From NCBI GenBank assembly GCA_035292885.1, contig DATDPG010000014.1:1-41797 (forward strand): a DNA stretch of 41,797 nt. Direction: 5' to 3'. The first letter of the stretch is position 1, and every line of letters begins with the position of its first letter. The translations under genes were made by a program, and so were the position numbers. Under the pieces are notes generated by a model. That model was not told the DNA's origin and made no database searches. It was given only the letters and a program-made list of their open reading frames with translations. This DNA comes from Bdellovibrionota bacterium. GTDB taxonomy: Bacteria; Bdellovibrionota_G; JALEGL01; DATDPG01. Below are positions 1-7,405 of the stretch, one piece after another.

Positions 1-99
1 AAAGCCCGTGCTCTTTGTTCTCGGGTCAAAATGTCCTCAACGTACCTATTCAAGTACGCTTCCGGGCATTTTGACCCTGCGGCCTCGATCACGGGCTTT
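1..99. repeat. Nested imperfect palindrome (element 0), possibly cut by the window edge
   Basis: Three nested inverted repeats are visible: AAAGCCCGTG (1-10) with CACGGGCTTT (90-99), GGGTCAAAATG (23-33) with CATTTTGACCC (67-77), and CGTAC (41-45) with GTACG (54-58). The core around 35-59 (TCCTCAACGT ... CAAGTACGC) closely matches the core of the palindrome at 20717-20885. It could form one long hairpin. The left end may continue before position 1. It is followed by about 110 bases with no gene that I recognise. Confidence 0.75.
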
Positions 100-208
100 T
101 CGCTCGGTCTCGCGACGAATCCATTTATGAGACCGGTTCTAGAATTATTATTCGATGATGCCCGAAGATTGCGTATTGCGGTCTTATATACGTACGTACG
201 ACATGATA

Positions 209-238
209 TTGACATTCGTACGTGATTTTGGGTAATCT
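209..238 (+). promoter_or_regulatory. Promoter and possible operator of the antitoxin-toxin pair
   Basis: A perfect -35 box TTGACA (209-214) is followed after 18 bases by TAATCT (233-238) as a -10 box, ten bases before the antitoxin ATG. Repeats of GTACG lie on both sides of the -35 box (about 192-200 and 217-222, in inverted order), the kind of arrangement an autoregulating antitoxin binds. The operator role is inference. Confidence 0.55.
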
Positions 239-247
239 ATTGAAGAC

Positions 248-481
248 ATGAAGGCTATTGCGGCTTCACAGTTGCGCCAGAATATTTACCGGCTCCTCGA
301 TCGCATATTGCAGACAGGCATTCCTTTGGAGATCGTTCGGCGGGGCAAGCGTCTTCGGATTTCCGCTTTGGAACCCCCAAGCAAGCTTGCGAGCCTTCCG
401 AAAAGGAGAATCATCAAGGGAAACCCAGAGGATATGGTGCATCTGGATTGGTCCGGCGAGTGGAAGCCCGAACGTTCGTGA
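248..481 (+). CDS. Phd/YefM-family antitoxin
   Basis: A 77-residue protein with the Phd/YefM layout: an N-terminal DNA-binding part (MKAIAASQLRQNIYRLLDRI, then a strand with the EIVRRGKRLRIS pattern) and a C-terminal tail carrying VHLDWSGEW, a motif that recurs in antitoxins paired with PIN toxins. It should neutralise the toxin encoded just downstream and repress the shared promoter through its N-terminal half. The stop codon overlaps the toxin GTG start (GTGA), so the two are probably translationally coupled. Length and neighbour both fit. Family-level identification is firm; the exact subfamily is not. Confidence 0.85.
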   Translation: MKAIAASQLRQNIYRLLDRILQTGIPLEIVRRGKRLRISALEPPSKLASLPKRRIIKGNPEDMVHLDWSGEWKPERS

Positions 482-855
482 TCTATCTCGATACGCACGT
501 GATTGTGTGGCTCTATTCGGGCGAGGTGGATCGCATCCCCGCCAAGGCTCGGCACGAGATGGAAAGGAACAATCTTCTCGCCTCTCCCGTCTGCGCCCTC
601 GAAGTTCAGTACCTGTTTGAACTGGGAAGAATCCGGGCTTCTTCACGCCAGATTCTCACCGATCTCGAAGCTCGAATCGGATTGGAGATATGCGGCTTGG
701 CGTTTGATCGGGTGATCGCGCATGCACTCGAGGAATCGTGGACCCGCGACCCGTTTGATCGAATCATTGTTGGGCAAGCGCGCGTTCAAAACGCGGGGTT
801 GGTTACCAAGGACGACGAGATTCACCGGCATTACCGGGGGACGGTTTGGGAGTAA
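478..855 (+). CDS. vapC: PIN-domain toxin, VapC-like ribonuclease
   Basis: A 125-residue PIN domain, predicted Mg-dependent endoribonuclease toxin. Acidic positions fit the family: D5 in MIYLDTHVIVWLY, E42 in CALEVQYL, D91/D94 in DPFDRIIVGQA, and D112/D113 in LVTKDDEIH. An in-frame TTG lies further upstream at 448, but GTG at 478 gives the typical MIYLDTH start and overlaps the antitoxin stop as GTGA, so I prefer it. The partner antitoxin is Phd/YefM-like. Target RNA cannot be inferred from the sequence. The symbol is given at family level. Confidence 0.85.
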   Translation: MIYLDTHVIVWLYSGEVDRIPAKARHEMERNNLLASPVCALEVQYLFELGRIRASSRQILTDLEARIGLEICGLAFDRVIAHALEESWTRDPFDRIIVGQARVQNAGLVTKDDEIHRHYRGTVWE

Positions 856-900
856 CTGTTTTAACCCCCCTAGATCATTGTCGGTTTTCGGGGTTTCCCG

Positions 901-930
901 TTGACATTGCCGCTCGGCATGTACTATAAA
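901..930 (+). promoter_or_regulatory. Strong sigma70-type promoter of the ffh operon
   Basis: A consensus -35 box TTGACA (901-906) and a -10 box TATAAA (925-930) are separated by 18 bases. The expected start of transcription, near 937, leaves a leader of about 50 bases before the ffh GTG. It probably drives the whole ffh-rplS run. Confidence 0.8.
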
Positions 931-988
931 CCCGCGTTTAAACTTTGAACCCAGTGGGAGTTTTAACCATCTTTTCAGGTAGTTCCAC

Positions 989-2329
989 GTGTTTGATCGA
1001 TTACAAGAACGCCTTGGGCGGACATTTCGTACTCTTCGCGGTCTCGGAAAGATTCGGGAATCGAACATTTCCGAAGCTCTGGCGGAGGTCCGGGAAAGCC
1101 TTTTAGAAGCGGACGTTTCGTACCGCGTCGTTCAATCCTTCATCGATACCGTGCGTCAGCGCGCGCTCGGTACAGAGGTTTTGGACAGCGTCGAACCAGG
1201 TCAACAGTTCATCAAAATTCTTCACGATGAGCTGGTTCAAATCTTGGGCGGACAGGTCGCCGAGATCCCCCGCGTCCAGGGGAGGCCGCTCACGATTCTT
1301 ATGGCCGGGCTACAAGGCTCCGGAAAAACGACGACGGCGGCCAAGATCGCAAAAATTCTCCGCGATCAGCGCGGCGAGCGGCCGTTGTTGGTACCGGCCG
1401 ATACGCAACGACCCGCGGCGCGCGAACAACTGATCCAGTTGGGACAGAAAAACGGCTTGACGGTATTTGCCTCGAACGAGACGGACCCGGTCGCGATTGT
1501 TCGTGCGGCACGACGAGCCGTGGAACAGAGGGAAATCGCAGCCAATTGCTTGGTCATCGACACAGCTGGCCGGCTTCACATCGATGAGGCGTTGATGGAG
1601 GAACTAAAACTCGTGCGGGATGCGGCGAGGCCCGACAGCGTGCTTTACGTTCTGGATGCCATGGCGGGGCAAGATGCCGTTCGTAGCGCCGAGACATTCG
1701 TTCAGAAAATAGGTTTTGACGGCGTGATTGTGACGAAAATGGACGGCGACGCCCGCGGCGGCGCGGCGCTTTCCGTCCGGTGGACGACTGGAAAGCCGAT
1801 TCTGTTTGTTGGGACCGGCGAGAGTGTGGAAGCAATCGAGCCGCTTCATCCGGATCGCATGGCCTCCCGCATATTGGGAATGGGCGACGTGGTTTCATTG
1901 GTGGAAAAAGCGCAGGAAGCGTTCGATCTTCACGAGGCCGACAAACTTTCCGAAAAGCTTCGGAAGAATCAGTTTACGATCGCCGATTTCGCCGAACAGC
2001 TGGAAGGGCTCAAGAAGATGGGGTCGTTCGAACAGTTGATGGAGTATTTGCCGGGCGGCGCGCAAATGAAACAGGCGCTGGCGGGTGGGGTTCCGGAAAA
2101 AGAGTTCAAAGTTTTTGAATCGATCATACGATCGATGACGCCGCGGGAGCGCACGAATCATCAGATCATCGACGGCAGCCGGCGGAAGCGGATTGCGTCG
2201 GGGAGCGGGACGTCGGTTAAGGAAGTGAATCGGTTTTTGAAACAATTTTTGGCGGCGCGAAGTGTCGCGTCGCGAATCGGGCGGCTAGGAGCGGCGGGGA
2301 TTCGCCGCGGCGGCCTTTTCCCAAAATAG
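989..2329 (+). CDS. ffh: Signal recognition particle protein Ffh (SRP54 GTPase)
   Basis: A 446-residue protein that binds SRP RNA and signal sequences and hands ribosomes to FtsY at the inner membrane. N domain is at about 1-85. The G domain has the P-loop GLQGSGKTT (107-115), DTAGR (191-195) and [10 protein letters not shown] (249-258). The M domain begins near 325, with the RNA-binding segment [18 protein letters not shown] at 397-414. It starts at GTG 989. It heads the operon ffh-rpsP-khpA-rimM-trmD-rplS, a common bacterial order. Odd point: after residue 383 there is no methionine, whereas the last helix and tail of the family are usually methionine-rich; here the segment is alanine- and arginine-rich. 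Confidence 0.97.
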   Translation: MFDRLQERLGRTFRTLRGLGKIRESNISEALAEVRESLLEADVSYRVVQSFIDTVRQRALGTEVLDSVEPGQQFIKILHDELVQILGGQVAEIPRVQGRPLTILMAGLQGSGKTTTAAKIAKILRDQRGERPLLVPADTQRPAAREQLIQLGQKNGLTVFASNETDPVAIVRAARRAVEQREIAANCLVIDTAGRLHIDEALMEELKLVRDAARPDSVLYVLDAMAGQDAVRSAETFVQKIGFDGVIVTKMDGDARGGAALSVRWTTGKPILFVGTGESVEAIEPLHPDRMASRILGMGDVVSLVEKAQEAFDLHEADKLSEKLRKNQFTIADFAEQLEGLKKMGSFEQLMEYLPGGAQMKQALAGGVPEKEFKVFESIIRSMTPRERTNHQIIDGSRRKRIASGSGTSVKEVNRFLKQFLAARSVASRIGRLGAAGIRRGGLFPK

Positions 2330-2348
2330 GCAGAGAAAGGAAGAGTCT

Positions 2349-2606
2349 ATGGCAGTGACCATTCGATTGACGAGAACAGGAAAAAAGAAACATCCGAGCT
2401 ACCGAATCGTTGTGGCGGACGAACGCCGAAAGAGGGACGGACGCGTGATTGAAGCGGTCGGATTGTACAATCCGCGTAAGGAAGGTGAAAACCTGACGCT
2501 CGACCGGGCGCGGCTCGAATATTGGGTCGGCAAGGGTGCCCGGCCCTCGGCTACGGTCGCCCGATTGATCAAACGAACTCCGGCTCCGGCGCCCGTGAAG
2601 GCGTAA
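2349..2606 (+). CDS. rpsP: 30S ribosomal protein bS16
   Basis: An 85-residue protein of normal bS16 length. It starts with [20 protein letters not shown] and continues with [12 protein letters not shown] and the GLYNPR segment, all diagnostic of the family. It binds 16S rRNA early in assembly of the small subunit. A good ribosome-binding site (AGAGAAAGGAAGAG) lies just upstream. The tail is short and rich in Pro/Ala. It sits 19 bases after ffh and before khpA, in the usual housekeeping order. Confidence 0.97.
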   Translation: MAVTIRLTRTGKKKHPSYRIVVADERRKRDGRVIEAVGLYNPRKEGENLTLDRARLEYWVGKGARPSATVARLIKRTPAPAPVKA

Positions 2607-2626
2607 CCGAGTCTCGGTGAAATGCC

Positions 2627-2860
2627 ATGTTGAAAGACTTGATCGTCTTCATCACGAAGAACCTGGTCGACCATCCCGATGACGTGAACGTCAACGAGGT
2701 GGCGGGCGAGCAAACCTCGGTTTTCGAGTTACGGGTGAATCAGGAAGATTTGGGAAAAATCATCGGAAAACAAGGACGCACGGCGCGCGCATTGCGAACG
2801 GTTCTAAGCGCCGCGGGCGTGAAAGAGAACAAACGGATCGTTCTGGAGATCATGGATTGA
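2627..2860 (+). CDS. khpA: KH-domain RNA-binding protein KhpA
   Basis: A 77-residue single KH domain. The GXXG loop is in [15 protein letters not shown] at about 44-58, the signature of the small KhpA (YlqC) family. Members bind RNA, often as a dimer with KhpB/EloR, and are nearly always encoded between rpsP and rimM, as here. The C-terminus overlaps the downstream rimM start (TTGA), which suggests coupled translation. Its exact RNA targets in this organism are unknown. Confidence 0.93.
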   Translation: MLKDLIVFITKNLVDHPDDVNVNEVAGEQTSVFELRVNQEDLGKIIGKQGRTARALRTVLSAAGVKENKRIVLEIMD

Positions 2861-3381
2861 CGTCGGACGTCTCGAAATGGGTCCCGGTCGGGAAAGTGGG
2901 GAGGGCCAAGGGCCTGCATGGAGAACTGCGTGTGGAACTCTTCAACCCCGGCTCCGAGATTCTGACACGGGTGGACGACGTTCGAATCGGCACGTCGCCG
3001 GAACGGACGGAATCGTATGTACTGGATCATGTGTCGCTTCAAGCCTCCCGAATCGTCGTGCGTTTTGAGGGTGTGGAGACTCGGAATGACGCCGAGAGGC
3101 TGACGAACCAGACAATCTTTGTCGCCCGAAGCAAGTTCCCTGCGCTAGCCGCGGGAGAGCACTATTGCGTGGATCTGATCGGTCTGCCGGTCGTGACCCC
3201 TTCCGGGAAAGTCGTGGGGACGCTTCGTGAAATTTGGCCGACCGCCTCCAACGACATTTACGTCGTCGACGCCGCCTCGGGAGAAATTCTTCTTCCGGCC
3301 ACGAAGGATGTCATCGTAAAGGTCGATATGGATCACGGAAGAATCGTGGCGAATCCGCCGGAGACTTCGAATGAAGTTTGA
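2857..3381 (+). CDS. rimM: Ribosome maturation factor RimM
   Basis: A 174-residue protein matching RimM: an N-terminal RimM barrel with [19 protein letters not shown] (about 11-29), then a PRC-barrel domain from about residue 95 that includes the [18 protein letters not shown] pattern. It helps mature the 3' domain of 16S rRNA and binds uS19. The TTG start overlaps the khpA stop codon by four bases (TTGA). No better start lies nearby, and this one keeps the full first barrel. Its end overlaps trmD by 11 bases. Confidence 0.95.
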   Translation: MTSDVSKWVPVGKVGRAKGLHGELRVELFNPGSEILTRVDDVRIGTSPERTESYVLDHVSLQASRIVVRFEGVETRNDAERLTNQTIFVARSKFPALAAGEHYCVDLIGLPVVTPSGKVVGTLREIWPTASNDIYVVDAASGEILLPATKDVIVKVDMDHGRIVANPPETSNEV

Positions 3382-4093
3382 CGTCATCACGATCTTTCCG
3401 CAGATCTTCGAGTCCCTTCGAGTCAGCGAAATTTGGAAACGGGCCGAGAGTGCCGGACGGATTGAATTCGGAGTTCACGATCTTCGGGCGTACGCCGAGG
3501 ACAAGCATCAGACCGTCGACGACGTTCCGTTCGGAGGAGGCCCCGGCATGGTACTCAAAATCGAACCGCTGGTTCGGGCGGTCGAAACAATCGCCGCGGT
3601 TCCGGGGCGGAAGGTGTTGTACGCCTCTCCTCAGGGGCGGATTCTGACTCAGTTCTGGGTTTCGGAACTGGCCCAAGTTCCTCAGTTGGTGGTCGTGGCC
3701 GGCCGTTACGAGGGAGTCGACGAGCGTTTTGTCGAAGGCTGGGTCGACGAGACCTTTTCGATCGGGGATTACGTTGTGGCCGGCGGAGAACTTCCGGCCA
3801 TGGTTTTGTTGGAAGCCGTGGCCCGTCAGGTGCCGGGTGTCGTCGGAAGCTGGGAATCGGTCGCCACCGACTCTTTTACGTCGGGGCTTCTCAAGTATCC
3901 GCAATACACGAGGCCGGCGGAATTTCGCGGAAAAGCCGTTCCGGAAGTCTTGCGTTCGGGGAATCACCGTGAGATTGAGCGCTGGCGAAAAGCGATGGCG
4001 TTGAAACGGACCCTGGAACGAAGACCCGCGATTTTGGCCGGATCGATTTTGGAGACCATTCGGTCGCCGGAAAAAGGGAAAAATCCAGATTAG
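3371..4093 (+). CDS. trmD: tRNA (guanine37-N1)-methyltransferase TrmD
   Basis: A 240-residue SPOUT methyltransferase that methylates G37 next to the anticodon and prevents frameshifting. It begins [16 protein letters not shown]. The trefoil-knot SAM-binding region shows [10 protein letters not shown] (about 82-91), [14 protein letters not shown] (about 113-126) and [14 protein letters not shown] (about 134-147). Length is normal. The start overlaps rimM by 11 bases and rplS follows after 16 bases, so the operon is very compact. Confidence 0.97.
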   Translation: MKFDVITIFPQIFESLRVSEIWKRAESAGRIEFGVHDLRAYAEDKHQTVDDVPFGGGPGMVLKIEPLVRAVETIAAVPGRKVLYASPQGRILTQFWVSELAQVPQLVVVAGRYEGVDERFVEGWVDETFSIGDYVVAGGELPAMVLLEAVARQVPGVVGSWESVATDSFTSGLLKYPQYTRPAEFRGKAVPEVLRSGNHREIERWRKAMALKRTLERRPAILAGSILETIRSPEKGKNPD

Positions 4094-4109
4094 AGGTGAG
4101 GAGAGCGTT

Positions 4110-4550
4110 ATGAATACGAGAGGGTTATTGGATGGATTACAACCGAAGAAAAAGGTTCCCGAGTTTCGAGTCGGCGACACGCTCAAAGTGCATGTCCGAA
4201 TCACCGAAGGTGAAAAGGAACGTGTTCAAGTCTTCGAGGGTGTGGTGATCAAGAAGCATCGAAGCGGAGCCGGATCGAGTTTCACGGTCAGGAAGGTCTC
4301 GTACGGGGTCGGTGTGGAAAGAATTTTCCCGGTTCAAAGTTCGGCCATCGACAAGATCGAGGTCGTGCATCGGGGCGATGTGCGGCGAGCGCGACTGTTT
4401 TACCTTCGAAAAAAGCAGGGGAAAGACACCGTCATTGCCGATGCCACCCGGACCGACAAGGTAAAGGAATCGGAGAAGGCTCCGGCTCCGGAAGCCGCCG
4501 ACACCTTGAAAACAGCTTCTGCTGAAGCCCAGGGCACACCTGTATTATAA
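4110..4550 (+). CDS. rplS: 50S ribosomal protein bL19 with C-terminal extension
   Basis: A 146-residue protein. Residues 1 to about 110 are a standard bL19 ([51 protein letters not shown]). It lies at the interface between the ribosomal subunits. A strong ribosome-binding site (GAGGTGAGGAG) precedes the ATG. Beyond the usual end there are about 30 extra residues rich in Ala, Glu, Pro and Thr, probably disordered. It is the last recognisable housekeeping gene of the operon. Confidence 0.96.
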   Translation: MNTRGLLDGLQPKKKVPEFRVGDTLKVHVRITEGEKERVQVFEGVVIKKHRSGAGSSFTVRKVSYGVGVERIFPVQSSAIDKIEVVHRGDVRRARLFYLRKKQGKDTVIADATRTDKVKESEKAPAPEAADTLKTASAEAQGTPVL

Positions 4551-4583
4551 TCGTCGGACGGCGAGGAGGGTTCGCCGGCCATC

Positions 4584-6374
4584 GTGAAACTGATCGAGCT
4601 GATTCTTCAAGGAGTTCCCGGCACTCAAGGCGTTCTGCGGTATCCGTTCCAGCCCGGATTGAATCCCTGGAAGCAGAAGGGGGACCTTTTTCGTCTTGAG
4701 GCTTTGGTCGACGTCGTCGCGAGTCTTTTCTATCCGTCCCAAAACCAGAGCACGCCGTTGGGGCCCGGAAAGGCTCAGCGCGCCGGTATTACGTTTGAGG
4801 CGCGGGGAACGACCTACCGCCTTACCCGCGACTACGTCAGCAAAACCTTGAACCTCGCCCAGTTGGACCAGGGTACAAAAGATCACTTCACGGAAATCTC
4901 CAAAGATCCGCATTTTATTCTGGCCACGCTGGCCCGTGCGGCGCAAATCCCATCACAGCGCGTATTTCGTTCGCTCTTGGTCGCCAGGCATGGAGCGTCG
5001 TCGTCGGAGGAGCAGCAAAAGTGGCAATCGGCAGAACGTCACCTGGCCAAGGAACGGGCCTTCGAGGCGCCCGATCCGCAAGCTCGGTTGGCCGAATTGC
5101 GGGCCGAACAGGGCCAAATTCGCACGATTCACGAACGGGAAGCGAAGATCGACGAACTTCAGGCGCTCGTTTTTCAAATCGAAGATCAACTCCGTCGGTT
5201 TGAAGAACCCACTGCACACTTGAAAAAGATAATGGAGGAGTACGAAGCATACGCGGTCTTTGATGCGCCGGGGGTGCTCACGCCACAAGTGATTCAGAAA
5301 CTGGACCGGTACGCGAAAGTTCAGGAGCAACGGGGGACCGATCTTCAAACGCTCGAAGAAAAATCGAAAGAGTGGACGGAACAATTGAATGGTACGCCGA
5401 ACCGCCCGCCCTGGAACGAGCCGGTAGCTATTGGAGGCGTGGTGGCTGCATTGATTGCTTTCATCGGAGCCACGTTTTTTCGACCTTGGCTCTGGCCCCT
5501 CTTGGCGGTGTTTGTTCTCGGTCTAGGTGCCATGTCGTGGGGGCTCTGGGAAGGCTTGCGCCGAAAGGAAAAGATTCGTTCTCTGATGCAGCAAATTCGC
5601 GGCCTGGACGCTGAAAAAGCCGGCATCGACAAGCGATTTGAAATCGAGACGGGGCCGGTGCGGAAACTTCTGGAGACGGTTCGGATTAAAGACGCACATG
5701 ACGTTTCGGACATGCTAATGCGGCGGAAGGAATTGCAGATGCAACGAAAAGCGGTGGAAGTGGAACTTGCCGCCGCAGAGACAACCACGCCGCGGGAAAA
5801 ACTGATGGAAGAAAAAGACAAGCATCTTAAAGAGATCGCGGCTATCCAGGCGACGTTGCAAAATTTGCCACCCGCGTCCGTCGATCCGAACGCTTTGGAA
5901 AAAGAGATTCGAGACCTGGAGGCCACGCTCGCTTCCGATACCGTTCCGCCGCAATATGAGCAACCGTCGACCCCCGCTTCGGATGACGTGAATCGTCTCG
6001 TTGTTCTCGCGGCGGAACTTTTCGATTGCCCGGTCGCCGGGCTCCTTCGCCGTGTGCAACAGGGAGTTGCGGCGAATCTGACGATTCTCACCGACAAGCG
6101 GTTTGCCGGGATCGAAGTCGCCCATGGAAAACTCACGGCGTTTCAGACGTCGGACGGAAAATTGGTCGCTTGGCCCGCGGTGGATCCATCCGCGAAAGCC
6201 GCGCTTCTCTTCGCCGTACAGTTCACACTTTGGCAGCTCTTAGCCGCTGAACGGCCGCTGCCGCTCTTTCTCGATTTGATTTCAGGCCGTCAACACGAAA
6301 AGCTTTGCGCGCTCAGTCTTCGGGCGGCCCAGCACGTGGCGAGGCAGACACAGGTGGTTGTTCTGTCTGCGTGA
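4584..6374 (+). CDS. Degenerate YhaN/SMC-like coiled-coil membrane protein
   Basis: A 596-residue protein of uncertain function. Its ends resemble the split ATPase lobes of YhaN/SMC/Rad50-type proteins: an N-terminal strand pattern (MKLIELILQG ... FQPGLNPW) where a P-loop would follow, and a C-terminal segment at 556-596 (PLPLFLDLISG ... RQTQVVVLSA) that lines up with Walker B and the following strand. The P-loop is absent and the Walker B acidic pair is reduced to LDLISG, so ATP hydrolysis is unlikely. Between them lie long charged coiled coils (about 140-275 and 325-455) flanking a two-helix membrane hairpin at about 278-325. It starts at GTG 4584, 33 bases after rplS. Its 3' end overlaps the convergent gene by 62 bases. 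The family link is my reading of motifs and needs a structure-level search. Confidence 0.7.
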   Translation: MKLIELILQGVPGTQGVLRYPFQPGLNPWKQKGDLFRLEALVDVVASLFYPSQNQSTPLGPGKAQRAGITFEARGTTYRLTRDYVSKTLNLAQLDQGTKDHFTEISKDPHFILATLARAAQIPSQRVFRSLLVARHGASSSEEQQKWQSAERHLAKERAFEAPDPQARLAELRAEQGQIRTIHEREAKIDELQALVFQIEDQLRRFEEPTAHLKKIMEEYEAYAVFDAPGVLTPQVIQKLDRYAKVQEQRGTDLQTLEEKSKEWTEQLNGTPNRPPWNEPVAIGGVVAALIAFIGATFFRPWLWPLLAVFVLGLGAMSWGLWEGLRRKEKIRSLMQQIRGLDAEKAGIDKRFEIETGPVRKLLETVRIKDAHDVSDMLMRRKELQMQRKAVEVELAAAETTTPREKLMEEKDKHLKEIAAIQATLQNLPPASVDPNALEKEIRDLEATLASDTVPPQYEQPSTPASDDVNRLVVLAAELFDCPVAGLLRRVQQGVAANLTILTDKRFAGIEVAHGKLTAFQTSDGKLVAWPAVDPSAKAALLFAVQFTLWQLLAAERPLPLFLDLISGRQHEKLCALSLRAAQHVARQTQVVVLSA

Positions 6375-6948
6375 TTTTTCGCAGGCGCTCCGTCCCCTGG
6401 CTGGTTTTTCCGGCGGAGATATCGCGTAACGCCAATTCAATCTCTTGCCGTTGAGTACCGAGGGTCTCGATCACGGCGTTTAAGTGGGTCGCAAAATGCG
6501 TCAACAGATCGTGCCGTCTCAAGCGCACCTGGCCCGGGACTTCCCCTCGTGCAATCTGCTGAAGCTTGTTGGACATGGCGTAGAGAGGGCCCGCGATGCG
6601 GTGACTGAAAAATAGCCCCAAGAGCGGGAACATGACCATTTCGAAAAGTCCGACGAAGACGATCGTGTTGAGATAGAGGCGGTAGTTATCTTGGAAAACG
6701 TCTTCCGTCAGGGCGTAATCCGGAATCCGGATGGCCAACCGCATGAACGATTCTTGCGAATAGAAATAAATCAGGATCGTGAAATAGAGGGCGTTCACGC
6801 CGCAGACGAGAAGAATCAGAAGGGCGAAATTGAACTGCAGCTTCTTGTCGAGAAAAAGGTAATTGCGGAGTTTACGCCTTCGAAGACGCTGCCAGAAGCC
6901 CCACTCCCCGGACGGCGCGTCTTCAACTGCCGGACTGGGTTCGTTCAT
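6313..6948 (-). CDS. Membrane protein with HAMP-like segment
   Basis: A 211-residue inner-membrane protein. Two hydrophobic helices (about 40-63 and 93-112) surround a short periplasmic loop. They are followed by SHRIAGPLYAMSNKLQQIARGEV, the start pattern of HAMP and methyl-accepting-type signalling proteins. The cytoplasmic tail after about 130 is helical and polar, with no kinase, cyclase or methyl-accepting signature. An in-frame TTG lies at 6963, but ATG 6948 has a GAGG ribosome-binding site at a normal distance, so I use it. It overlaps the convergent upstream gene by 62 bases at its 3' end. It may be a truncated sensor or an adaptor; the role is unknown. Confidence 0.75.
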   Translation of the reverse strand: MNEPSPAVEDAPSGEWGFWQRLRRRKLRNYLFLDKKLQFNFALLILLVCGVNALYFTILIYFYSQESFMRLAIRIPDYALTEDVFQDNYRLYLNTIVFVGLFEMVMFPLLGLFFSHRIAGPLYAMSNKLQQIARGEVPGQVRLRRHDLLTHFATHLNAVIETLGTQRQEIELALRDISAGKTSQGTERLRKITQTEQPPVSASPRAGPPED

Positions 6949-7075
6949 CCTAGATAACCTCAACTGATTGCCGGGAATTGGTCAAGTGATTGGTATTTCT
7001 CTTTTTCTCGCTTTTGCCGCAATGCATAATTAAGCAAAGTTATCATTAATTGACATATAAGTATAACCAATTTAC

Positions 7076-7105
7076 TTGACGTTCGCATATCATTTCAGAT
7101 AACCT
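7076..7105 (+). promoter_or_regulatory. Putative promoter of the pil operon in an AT-rich divergent region
   Basis: TTGACG (7076-7081) and TAACCT (7100-7105) are spaced by 18 bases. The surrounding stretch from about 7000 to 7105 is clearly more AT-rich than its neighbours and separates two divergent genes. A second TTGACA at 7050-7055 has no good -10 partner. The call is tentative. Confidence 0.4.
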
Positions 7106-7190
7106 ACACATCGCCGACCTGTTAATTTGATCCCAGAATGCCTGTGTGGGTGGTCCGGAGCGCGGCAAGAATCGCGTACCGAGGAGAGTT

Positions 7191-7391
7191 GTGCCCAGCA
7201 AGAATTCAAATAACGTTCGTAAATTTCGAGAACAGCTTCTCATGAGTAAAGCTGAACTCGCCAAAGCTGCCGGTCTCTCCGTACTGACGGTGGATCGGGT
7301 GGAGGGCGGTAAGTTGTGCCGAATGGCGACCAAACGAAAAATCATCAAGGCGTTGGGTTTAACCTTGGCCGAGAAAGATAAGGTATTCTGA
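7191..7391 (+). CDS. Small helix-turn-helix protein upstream of pilM
   Basis: A 66-residue protein that is essentially one XRE/Cro-type helix-turn-helix: VRKFREQLLMSKAELAKAAG, then LSVLTVDRVEGGKLCRMA and KRKIIKALGLTLAEKDKVF. I chose GTG 7191 because GAGGAG lies four bases upstream; a GTG at 7146 would add 15 residues without family resemblance. It ends 14 bases before pilM, so it is probably co-transcribed and may regulate the pilus operon. That role is inference from position. No ligand domain is present. Confidence 0.75.
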   Translation: MPSKNSNNVRKFREQLLMSKAELAKAAGLSVLTVDRVEGGKLCRMATKRKIIKALGLTLAEKDKVF

Positions 7392-7405
7392 GCGTAGGGG
7401 GATAA

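Noticed and set aside
31-225. A 64-residue reading frame at the start of the window
   Set aside because: It runs through the palindromic element and AT-rich promoter DNA, has no ribosome-binding site and resembles no protein.
862-896. AACCCC/GGGGTT inverted repeat after the PIN toxin as a terminator
   Set aside because: The stem is short, the loop is long and no T-run follows.
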